From Caldichromatium japonicum (GTDB lineage Bacteria > Pseudomonadota > Gammaproteobacteria > Chromatiales > Chromatiaceae), in the NCBI RefSeq assembly GCF_011290485.1, contig NZ_CP048029.1, positions 2,676,501 through 2,740,500 of the forward strand: a DNA stretch of 64,000 nt, given 5' to 3'. Positions 53,369 to 61,080 of this stretch are shown piece by piece (position 1 is the first letter of the stretch; every line of letters starts with the position of its first letter). The notes beneath the pieces were generated by a model, which did not search any database, was not told the origin of the DNA, and saw nothing but the letters and a program-made list of their open reading frames with translations. The position numbers were made by a program, and so were the translations under genes.

Positions 53369-53634
53369 GCGAACTTTTTGCCAGCGGTCGGATCATCGAC
53401 CTGATCGTTGGGTTGCTTTTGGCCGAGGGTGCAGGGCTCGTCCTGTATCACCGGCGCACCGGGCGCGGTATTCCGCCGCGCCAGCTGGTCGGTTTCTTGA
53501 GCTCGGGTGTATTCTTGATGCTCGCCCTGCGCGCCGCACTCACAAATGTCCATTGGCTATGGATCTGGCTTGCGCTCTTGGGGGCGCTGATCTCGCATCT
53601 CGCCGATCTTGCCCTGCGCTGGCCAAGGGACTGA
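53365..53634 (+). CDS. Small membrane protein coupled to bchP
   Basis: 89 residues from a TTG at 53365 that overlaps the bchP stop by 4 bases (TTGA). Three hydrophobic helices can be seen (RIIDLIVGLLLAEGAGLVL, LVGFLSSGVFLMLALRAAL, WLWIWLALLGALISHLADLA). An upstream start inside bchP cannot be excluded. I do not know the family. Tight coupling suggests a role linked to BchP or its membrane site. Confidence 0.6.
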   Translation: MSELFASGRIIDLIVGLLLAEGAGLVLYHRRTGRGIPPRQLVGFLSSGVFLMLALRAALTNVHWLWIWLALLGALISHLADLALRWPRD

Positions 53635-53780
53635 GGAGTGCATGGCTGGCGGTCGGTCATGGTAAGCCAAAGAAGCCGGGTCCAGAAGCCACCCTTAAAC
53701 CGAATGACCCTTCCTGGCCAGGATGCTCTTTCTCCCTTTCAGGACCCCCCATTCCGCACTAAAATCTGCTTTCGCTTCCT

Positions 53781-53857
53781 GCCCTCGTAGCTCAGTTGGA
53801 TAGAGCAATCGCCTCCTAAGCGGTAGGTCACAGGTTCAAGTCCTGTCGAGGGCACCA
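53781..53857 (+). tRNA. tRNA-Arg (anticodon CCT)
   Basis: Acceptor stem GCCCTCG / CGAGGGC, encoded CCA (53855-53857), D-arm GCTCAGTTGGATAGAGC, anticodon loop CTCCTAA giving CCT, T-arm AGGTTCAAGTCCT. Its 3' end lies antisense to the end of coaX. Confidence 0.95.
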
Positions 53858-54585
53858 GCCTCGGCCAATCCCCGCAGCACCAAATCGGCAATCTGGGTCC
53901 AGGGGCGCAGCAAAAACGGCCCGATACGCCCCGCATCTCCCCCCGTCAACACCAACCAAGGGGTACTGCCCGACTCAGCCGCGAGGCGATCATAGAGGCG
54001 CTCTGCGGTCGCAGCGAGCGCCTGGATGCTCCCCAAGGCGATGGCCGACTGGGTATCCGTTCCCCAATAGGCCAGACCTGCCTTGATCGGCTCGGCAGGA
54101 GGTGGGATCTGGGTCTTGGCGAACAGGCTGCTGCGCATGAGCTCAATGCCAGGTAGGATGAGCCCGCCGAGATGCCGCCCATCGGCGAGCAGGAGATCAA
54201 AGGTCGCTGCGGTCCCGGCATCGAGGATGAGCGTGGCCTCTTGATGCAGCCGACGGGCGGCGAGCAGGGCAAGCCAGCGATCGACCCCCAGGCGCTCCGG
54301 TTGGGAATAGGCCACCTGGATGCCACCGTATCCCTGGATCACGCGGACAAACTCGGGCTCGACCCGCCACAGCGCCCGGGCGACGCGGGTCAAAGACTCG
54401 GCGAGCCCAGGTCCTGCCACATGGCTGACCAGAATACGCTCCGGGGGCGACAGGCGCTCCCAGGCGGCGATGAGGTCGGGGGGGATGCCGCCTGAGTGAC
54501 GCACCGAGGCGACAGACCAGGCGGTCCCCGGCCCATCCAGGGTCCAATGCAGGTTGGTATTGCCGATGTCGATCAGCAGTCTCAT
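53836..54585 (-). CDS. coaX: Type III pantothenate kinase
   Basis: 249 residues. First step of coenzyme A synthesis. MRLLIDIGNTNLHW (phosphate loop), GVDRWLALLAAR, LILDAGTAATFDLL and LTGGDAGRI are CoaX motifs. The ATG at 54585 overlaps the birA stop. The last seven codons are read from the antisense of tRNA-Arg, so the original C-terminus may have been replaced by tRNA-derived codons. Confidence 0.92.
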   Translation of the reverse strand: MRLLIDIGNTNLHWTLDGPGTAWSVASVRHSGGIPPDLIAAWERLSPPERILVSHVAGPGLAESLTRVARALWRVEPEFVRVIQGYGGIQVAYSQPERLGVDRWLALLAARRLHQEATLILDAGTAATFDLLLADGRHLGGLILPGIELMRSSLFAKTQIPPPAEPIKAGLAYWGTDTQSAIALGSIQALAATAERLYDRLAAESGSTPWLVLTGGDAGRIGPFLLRPWTQIADLVLRGLAEAGALDRT

Positions 54586-55577
54586 CGCGCAGCAAGTGTC
54601 CGCAGGCTGAGCTCCCCCGACTGAAAAAGCCGCCGACCCTGGTCGGTCTCCAAGATCAAGGCCCCCTGATCCGTGACCCCGGCATAGCGCCCCTGGATGA
54701 CCTGATCCCCCAGCACCAAGCACACCCCCTGACCCAGATAGGCATCCAGGGCGCGCCAGCGCTCGATGAATGGGGCAAGTCCTTCGTCGGTATAGCGGGC
54801 AAAGGCCGCAAACAGGCCATCGAGCAGATGCGCGACCAAGGCGTTGCGCCTGACCTTGGTTACGCCTAAGACCTCATCGAGACCCACCCAGGGCTGATCG
54901 ATCGCCTGTGCCTGGTCCTCGGTCATCTCTAGATTGAGACCTATACCCGCCACCAGATGACAGGGGCCCTGGGATTCACCTGTAATCTCGATCAGGACAC
55001 CGGCGAGCTTTCGCCCCTGCCACAAGAGATCGTTGGGCCATTTCAGCGCCAATTCCTGGGCCCCCAGGTCGCTTAAGGTCTCGGCCAAGGCGACGCCCAA
55101 GGCAAGGCTGAGCCCGCTTAAGGTCGCAGGCGCACCGGCATAGCGCCAGAGCACCGAGAGATACACATTGACCCCGAAGGGCGATACCCACCGCCGCCCG
55201 CGCCGCCCACGCCCGGCGGTCTGATATTCAGCCAAACAAACGCTCCCATCGAGGGTACCGCCTGCTGCTTGGCGCATCAGCTCGGCATTGGTCGAGTCGA
55301 TCACCGGATGGATCGCCAGCCCTCCCAGTTGGGATGCGGTCTGTGGGGACAAGGCAGCGCGGATGCGGGATGCATCGAGGAGCTCGATAGGTCTCGCCAG
55401 CCGATAGCCACGCCCGCGTTCGGCGATGAGCCCAAGCCCGAGCTCGTCCTTGAGCCGATGTAAGAACTTCCAGACCGCAGCACGGGTCAGGCCCAGGACC
55501 TGCGCGAGCTCCTCGCCCGAATGCAGATGTCCGTCGGCGAGGAGGCGGATGAGGCTCAGGGCGCGTGCATCGCTCAT
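54582..55577 (-). CDS. birA: Bifunctional biotin ligase/biotin operon repressor BirA
   Basis: 331 residues. An N-terminal winged helix (SGEELAQVLGLTRAAVWKFL) precedes the ligase domain with the biotinyl-AMP loop GRGRRGRRWVSPFG and LALKWPNDLLWQGRKLAGVL, and ends with the C-terminal SH3-like part. The ATG overlaps the stop of the M61 peptidase gene (ATGA). birA-coaX is a common pair. Confidence 0.95.
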   Translation of the reverse strand: MSDARALSLIRLLADGHLHSGEELAQVLGLTRAAVWKFLHRLKDELGLGLIAERGRGYRLARPIELLDASRIRAALSPQTASQLGGLAIHPVIDSTNAELMRQAAGGTLDGSVCLAEYQTAGRGRRGRRWVSPFGVNVYLSVLWRYAGAPATLSGLSLALGVALAETLSDLGAQELALKWPNDLLWQGRKLAGVLIEITGESQGPCHLVAGIGLNLEMTEDQAQAIDQPWVGLDEVLGVTKVRRNALVAHLLDGLFAAFARYTDEGLAPFIERWRALDAYLGQGVCLVLGDQVIQGRYAGVTDQGALILETDQGRRLFQSGELSLRTLAAR

Positions 55578-57400
55578 GGCCGACGACGGCTGGCAAGCCA
55601 GGCGACACGCGCCTGGATGGCACCATCCGGGGCATTCGGGATCAAACTGAGCTCACAGGTATCGGCGGGCGCAAGCTCAGCTCGGGCGGTTAGGGTCAGA
55701 AGCTCATCGCGCCGGAAGGCATGGATGATGAGCTCCCCCTTTTGCGCGGTGCGCTCGATGAGCCGGTCGAGATTGGTTGGCGTGACCCGAATGCCGGCGA
55801 TGGCAATCAACTGATCCCCAGGCGCTAGCCCAGCCCGCTCAGCCGGACTGCCTTTCAAGACGGTTTGGATCAGGGTCTCGCCCTCGCGCAGCCGAAGGCC
55901 GAGGCTCGGCCGCGCATCCACCGGTGCGAAGCACTCGGCATAGCCGCCGAGGTCCTGGGCATCGCGGGCCGGGCGCCAGCGGACGGAGACCCCAACGCCA
56001 GCCAAGAGCTCGGTGGGATCGAGTTCATCGCTCGTCTCCAGGGCCTGTTTGAAAAACCCTTGAAGATCCAATCCGGTCACTTCGCCTGCCACCGACTCGA
56101 TCTCGTATTCATCAAGACCAATGCCGGTCTTTCCATAGCCATGCCATAGGGCCTGCATCACGGTGTCGAGCGAATAGGCCCCAGCCGTGTCAATTCGGAT
56201 CCTGAGATCGAGCAATAAGGCGACGATCGCACCCTTGAGGTAATAGCTCACCAAGGCGTTTGGGGCATTGTCATCGGCTTTATAAAATTTAATCCAGGCA
56301 TCGCGGCTGGCATCGGCCAGGGTCTGGATAAAACGCCCAGGGGTGCGGGCAAGCCGCGTGAAATTTTGAGCGATGACCCCGAGATACTCCTCTTCGCCGA
56401 TACAACCCGAGCGCACCAAGGCGAGTTCATCGTAATAGCTGGTGATCCCCTCGATCGCCCAGAGGGTGCGGGTGGTGGCTGGCTGTCTTAGATCCGGGTT
56501 GATGAAGGCGCGCGGACGGATGCGCATGCCAAGCCACAGGTGAAGATATTCATGGCTCAATAGCCCTAAAAGCCGCTGGTAATCGGCGCTCGGTTTGGAT
56601 GTACCGGATCGCGGCAGATCCTCGCGGCTACAGAGGATGCTCGCTGAATAGCGATGTTCGAGACCGCCATAGCCATTACCGATGGCATTAACCAAAAAGA
56701 GATAACGGTCGATCGGCAGCTCATCGAACAGTGCCGCATGCTCGGCGCAGATGCGATTGAGATCGGCGATCAGGCGCTGTTCATCGAACCAACAGCGCCC
56801 GCTGAGCGCGATCCGATGCAGGATACCGCCGACCGCGAAGCTCAATGAACGAAAACGCCCCATCTCGACCGGATGATCGATTAGATCTCGATAATCATCG
56901 GCACCATAGACCCCAAACCCGCGTTCATCGACGGCGATGGGCTTGAGGCTCGTTGCCACCTGCCAATCGCGGCATTGCGGCTCAGGTGGGAGCACAAGCT
57001 CAATCCGGCAGGGTCGGTCGGCAAGCTCTAAGACAGAGATCAATAGCGCCGGGCCATTGAAATAGCCATGGGTCAGATCGAGGTGCGCTGTGCGTACCGA
57101 AAGCTCCCAGGCAAAGACGCGATAACGCAGGGTACAAGGCCCTGTGCCGCCAGAGAGTGTCCAGGTATGGAGGTCTGTTTTGTCGAGAGCAAGCGGCTGT
57201 CCAGCTCCATCCCAGGCTGCAAGCTCGATGATATTTTTGGCAAAGTCGCGGATGAGATAGCTGCCCGGGGCCCAAGCGGGCATGACCAGGGTCAACGGAC
57301 CATCGCGCGATGCGATTCTCAGCTCGACCTCAAACAGATGCGCCTGGGGCGAACAGGGGATGACGCGATAGATAAGATCTGGATCAGGCATCAGCAGCAT
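55574..57400 (-). CDS. M61-family aminopeptidase with PDZ domain
   Basis: 608 residues, cytoplasmic (no signal peptide). Glycyl aminopeptidase type. GYGGLEHRYS (near 243-252) and the zinc site HEYLH at 283-287 followed by WLGMRIRP give the M61 pattern; Glu further on is in WAIEGITSYYDE. A PDZ domain (SPAERAGLAPGDQLIAIAGI) is near 520-570. Start 57400, or the ATG three codons later. First gene of the coupled M61-birA-coaX row. Confidence 0.9.
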   Translation of the reverse strand: MLLMPDPDLIYRVIPCSPQAHLFEVELRIASRDGPLTLVMPAWAPGSYLIRDFAKNIIELAAWDGAGQPLALDKTDLHTWTLSGGTGPCTLRYRVFAWELSVRTAHLDLTHGYFNGPALLISVLELADRPCRIELVLPPEPQCRDWQVATSLKPIAVDERGFGVYGADDYRDLIDHPVEMGRFRSLSFAVGGILHRIALSGRCWFDEQRLIADLNRICAEHAALFDELPIDRYLFLVNAIGNGYGGLEHRYSASILCSREDLPRSGTSKPSADYQRLLGLLSHEYLHLWLGMRIRPRAFINPDLRQPATTRTLWAIEGITSYYDELALVRSGCIGEEEYLGVIAQNFTRLARTPGRFIQTLADASRDAWIKFYKADDNAPNALVSYYLKGAIVALLLDLRIRIDTAGAYSLDTVMQALWHGYGKTGIGLDEYEIESVAGEVTGLDLQGFFKQALETSDELDPTELLAGVGVSVRWRPARDAQDLGGYAECFAPVDARPSLGLRLREGETLIQTVLKGSPAERAGLAPGDQLIAIAGIRVTPTNLDRLIERTAQKGELIIHAFRRDELLTLTARAELAPADTCELSLIPNAPDGAIQARVAWLASRRRP

Positions 57401-57449
57401 CTCAATGAAAGATGCCGCTCAACATAGCAAAAGGCAGTGGATCTTGACA

Positions 57450-57481
57450 CTGCGCCCACCCGAAAAACAGGGTAGGCGCAG
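57450..57481 (-). terminator. Stem-loop after the RRM gene
   Basis: CTGCGCCTACCC / GGGTGGGCGCAG, a 12-bp stem with one GT pair and an 8-base T-rich loop, starts 10 bases after the stop. No T-run follows, so it may protect the 3' end rather than terminate. Confidence 0.55.
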
Positions 57482-57490
57482 AGGGGCAGT

Positions 57491-57769
57491 TTACCAGCGT
57501 GACACGCGACCGCTTGAGCGCTCGCTGCGCGGCTTGGCCTGGTTGACCTTGAGGTTGCGGCCCTTGAGCGGAGTATCGTTCAGGGCCTTGATGGCTGCAT
57601 CAGCCTCAGCATTGTTCGGCATCTCTACAAAGCCAAATCCCTTTGATTGACCCGTAAACCGATCGGTGATCAGGTTTACGCTGGCGATCTCGCCATAGGC
57701 CCCAAAGACGTCCCGAAGCTCATCCTGGGTGACGCTGTAGGCCAGGTTGCCGACATAGATATTCATCAT
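57491..57769 (-). CDS. Small RNA-binding protein (RRM)
   Basis: 92 residues. One RRM: NIYVGNLAYSV is RNP2 and KGFGFVEMP is RNP1, followed by a short Arg/Ser-rich tail. Bacterial RRM proteins of this size are often cold-induced. ATG-ATG start at 57769, with GGAC upstream. Confidence 0.93.
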   Translation of the reverse strand: MMNIYVGNLAYSVTQDELRDVFGAYGEIASVNLITDRFTGQSKGFGFVEMPNNAEADAAIKALNDTPLKGRNLKVNQAKPRSERSSGRVSRW

Positions 57770-57985
57770 GTGATTTGTCCGTGCAATGGGCATTGAAGAG
57801 AGTCAAAAACGGTCGAAAAATCAATGCCCAACTGATTCGACAGTTCTGCCGCTCAAAAAGGCGACGCAATCAGCGGAATCGCTCCTCGCGTTCCTACTGG
57901 TAGGCTAGCCTAGATCCAGCTTCCCGCCCCGTCTATCCGTAAAGATACCCGTATAGGTGTCCCTGTATCCCGCTGATGTGGGCCA

Positions 57986-58369
57986 TCAACCTTCAACCAG
58001 CTTTAGATAGTTGGACTTGAAAGCCTCGCGGTCGGCCTTGGATGAAGGGTCATAACCCTTTTCGACCATCTTTTGTTTCATCCAACCCGGCAAAACCCCG
58101 CGGATATAGATGTTATCCGGGTTATCGGGATCAACATAACGGCGGTATTGCCGATGACCGACAAGCTTACGCCGACGCCGGAGCACCAGGTTCATGATTT
58201 CTTCGGGATCGTAGCCGTTATCGAAGATCAGGCTGCGGATCTGCTCAACAATCTGCCCTTTGCTCTGTTCGCGCTTATCCTCAAGGATCTTTTCGAGCTG
58301 GGCGCGGCGGGCCTCGGCCTCTTCAATCTGGCGTTTGATATCTTCAAGCGAGAGTTCTGAATAATCCAC
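57986..58369 (-). CDS. H-NS family nucleoid protein
   Basis: 127 residues from a GTG at 58369 after GGAGACAC. An N-terminal coiled coil (EDIKRQIEEAEARRAQLEKI) for oligomerisation and a C-terminal half with RQYRRYVDPDNPDNIYIRGV and PGWMKQKMVEKGYDP, related to the DNA-binding domain of H-NS-like proteins of purple bacteria. The classic TWTGxGRxP loop is not seen; the PGWMK block may take its place. Confidence 0.75.
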   Translation of the reverse strand: MDYSELSLEDIKRQIEEAEARRAQLEKILEDKREQSKGQIVEQIRSLIFDNGYDPEEIMNLVLRRRRKLVGHRQYRRYVDPDNPDNIYIRGVLPGWMKQKMVEKGYDPSSKADREAFKSNYLKLVEG

Positions 58370-58462
58370 AGGCGTGTCTCCTCATACACCAAGCGAAACG
58401 AACCTTCAATGGTTGCTATCTTAATAAAACCAAAATAAAGATTCCATCCCCCTCGGCGTTTA

Positions 58463-59494
58463 TTAAGCGTCCCGGGCGTGGGTGAGAAACATCGCATCCC
58501 CATAGCTGAAAAATCGATACCCTTGGGCCACCGCATGACGGTATGCCGCCATGATCTCGGAATAACCGGCAAAGGCTGCTACCAATATCAACAGGGTTGA
58601 TTCAGGCAGATGCAGGTTCGTAATCATGGCATCAACAACCTTAAAGCGGTATCCAGGCCGAATGAACAGGCGGGTCTCACCGCAAAATGGCTTGGGCTCT
58701 CCAGTAGATGCGGCAGTCTCCAGCGCCCTGACGCTGGTCGTACCCACAGCAATCACCCGCCCACCCAAGCGACGGGTTCTTGCAATCTGTGCACACACTG
58801 TTTCATTGACCTCGATCCATTCCGCATGCATCCGGTGCTGATCGAGATCCTCCTCACGCATGGGTTGAAAGGTGCCGGCGCCGACGTGGAGGGTAATCTC
58901 AGCCCGCCGAATACCGAGGGCATCCAGCCGAGCGATCAGCGGCGTATCGAAATGAAGTGCAGCAGTAGGGGCGGCCACTGCCCCGAGATGACGGGCGAAG
59001 ATAGTCTGGTAGCGTTCTTCATCCATGGCTGTATCCGGTCGCTGAATGTAGGGCGGCAGCGGGACGTGACCGTACCGCTCCATCAGCATCCCGAAAGAGA
59101 CTTGCTGGGAGCGCACGCGAAATAGATCTTCCCAGCGATCGCAGACCTCGATCCACAGATCATCGACGATATAAATACGAGAGCCTAACTTGGGCGATTT
59201 GCTGGCGCGCAGATGTGCCAGGGCTTCGTGCGGTTGGATCAAGCGTTCGATCAGGATCTCGACCCGCCCGCCTGTCTCTTTGTTTCCAAACAGACGCGCC
59301 CGCATCACCCGGGTGTTATTAAAGACCAGGAGATCCTCAGACCGCAGCAGACTGGGTAAATCGACGAACATCCGATCCTGCGGGATTGGATGTTCGGCCT
59401 CAAGCACCAAGAGGCGTGAGGCGGAACGCTCGGGTAGAGGGTGCTGGGCAATCAGCTCAGGCGGAAGCTCATACCAAAAATCAGAGCGGTGCAT
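58463..59494 (-). CDS. queA: S-adenosylmethionine:tRNA ribosyltransferase-isomerase
   Basis: 343 residues. It transfers and isomerises the ribosyl part of SAM onto preQ1 in tRNA, giving epoxyqueuosine. It starts FWYELPPELIAQHPLPER, with NNTRVMRARLFG, TLHVGAGTFQPMR, VGTTSVRALE and NLHLPESTLLILV. It complements the queCDE operon. Confidence 0.96.
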   Translation of the reverse strand: MHRSDFWYELPPELIAQHPLPERSASRLLVLEAEHPIPQDRMFVDLPSLLRSEDLLVFNNTRVMRARLFGNKETGGRVEILIERLIQPHEALAHLRASKSPKLGSRIYIVDDLWIEVCDRWEDLFRVRSQQVSFGMLMERYGHVPLPPYIQRPDTAMDEERYQTIFARHLGAVAAPTAALHFDTPLIARLDALGIRRAEITLHVGAGTFQPMREEDLDQHRMHAEWIEVNETVCAQIARTRRLGGRVIAVGTTSVRALETAASTGEPKPFCGETRLFIRPGYRFKVVDAMITNLHLPESTLLILVAAFAGYSEIMAAYRHAVAQGYRFFSYGDAMFLTHARDA

Positions 59495-59622
59495 TGATTT
59501 GGTGCATTGATTTATTTTATGACAAACTCTGGGATCTTAAGCAAGCCAAGATTTGATTCGCCCTGGCCCGCCAAACCCATTTGGTTCGGATGGAGATGGT
59601 TGCGTATCATAGCGGCATCTTC

Positions 59623-60852
59623 ATGTTGACCGACGCACCAATGATCAAACTTGGTATCGATCGCTTGCTTGAGGACCCCGTATTGCGTCGTCCGCTGCAG
59701 GGACGGCGAGTCGCGGTACTCGGACATCCCGCCTCTTTGACCCATTGGGGACGGCATACGCTCGATGCGCTCATAGCGTTGGGCGATGAATGCCGACTCG
59801 TCGCTGCCTTTGGCCCGCAGCATGGGATGCGCGGTGACAAGCAGGATAATATGATCGAGACCCCGAATGAGATCGACCCCAAATACGGCATCTTGATCTA
59901 TAGCCTCTATAGCGAGGTGCGCGAGCCGACCCCTGAGATGCTGGATTGTTTTGACGTATTGCTCGTCGATCTCCAGGACATCGGGACCCGTATCTACACC
60001 TATATCACTACGCTCGTTTATCTCCTTAAGGCATGCAGCGCACACGGTAAGGCCCTGTGGGTCTTGGATCGCCCCAATCCAGCCGGGCGCCCATTCGAGG
60101 GGAGCCTTTTAGAACCGGGTTGGGAAAGCTTCGTAGGGGCGGGGCCAATCCTCATGCGTTACGGTTTGACGCTCGGCGAATTGGCGCGCTGGTTTATGGA
60201 CCATCTCGACCTCGATCTCGAATTTGAGGTCATCGCCATGGAGGGTTACCGACCCCATGATGCGCCTGGCTATGGCTGGCCAGCCTTTGAGCTCCCCTGG
60301 GTCAATCCGAGCCCCAATGCCTCCAGCCTCAATATGGCGCGCTGTTTTCCCGGGACGGTGCTATTGGAGGGTACGACCCTGTCTGAGGGGCGGGGGACCA
60401 CCACACCGCTTGAAATCCTCGGCGCACCGGATCTAGACAGCGAACGTCTATTAAAACGCATGGAGATCCTTTGTCCTGAGTGGTTGGAAGGGGCATTGAT
60501 CCGCCCCTGTTGGTTCGAGCCGACCTTTCATAAACATGTCGGCAAACGCTGCGCCGGTTTTCAGCTCCACACCGACTCGCTCGATTATCGGCACGAGCGT
60601 TTTCGCCCCTATCGCCTGATCGCCCTATTGCTCAAGGCTATCCGCTTGGAATATCCGGACTACCCACTCTGGCGCCGGTTTGTCTATGAATATGAAACCG
60701 AGCGTCTGGCGATCGATCTGATTGCCGGTGGGCCCTTTTTGCGCACCTGGGTCGATGACCCTTGCGCTACCCCTTCAGACCTCGAGCAGCGCCTGGCCGC
60801 TGATGAACGCGCCTGGTCTGAATCCATCGCCTCCGTGCTGCTGTATCCTTAA
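59623..60852 (+). CDS. namZ: Exo-beta-N-acetylmuramidase NamZ-type protein (DUF1343)
   Basis: About 409 residues. LGIDRLLEDPVLRRPLQGRR, FGPQHGMRGDKQDNM, VDLQDIGTRIYTYITTL, LDRPNPAGRPFEGSLLEP and EGTTLSEGRGTTTPLEILGA are the DUF1343 blocks. Characterised members cleave terminal MurNAc from peptidoglycan fragments. No clear signal peptide. The start is uncertain: 59623, 59641 and 59596 are all possible, and none has a strong ribosome site. Confidence 0.85.
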   Translation: MLTDAPMIKLGIDRLLEDPVLRRPLQGRRVAVLGHPASLTHWGRHTLDALIALGDECRLVAAFGPQHGMRGDKQDNMIETPNEIDPKYGILIYSLYSEVREPTPEMLDCFDVLLVDLQDIGTRIYTYITTLVYLLKACSAHGKALWVLDRPNPAGRPFEGSLLEPGWESFVGAGPILMRYGLTLGELARWFMDHLDLDLEFEVIAMEGYRPHDAPGYGWPAFELPWVNPSPNASSLNMARCFPGTVLLEGTTLSEGRGTTTPLEILGAPDLDSERLLKRMEILCPEWLEGALIRPCWFEPTFHKHVGKRCAGFQLHTDSLDYRHERFRPYRLIALLLKAIRLEYPDYPLWRRFVYEYETERLAIDLIAGGPFLRTWVDDPCATPSDLEQRLAADERAWSESIASVLLYP

Positions 60853-61080
60853 GGATCCAGGTTGATCAAAGGGTCTTGAGGTATCCCCCACCCGGGCGTC
60901 AAGAGGTCCGCCCCGGCGGCGAAGCGCTTGCAACAGGCCCCTTACACTGGCTTAAGGCCGGTGTCCGGTGGGCCTCAGATCGCACTGGGGGATCAGGCTG
61001 GGCCTTTACGCCGGTATGATCCGGCGGGAGATCCTGCGAGCGCCCCTTTGAAGATTCGCCATCGTTTCGGAGATCTCTGT

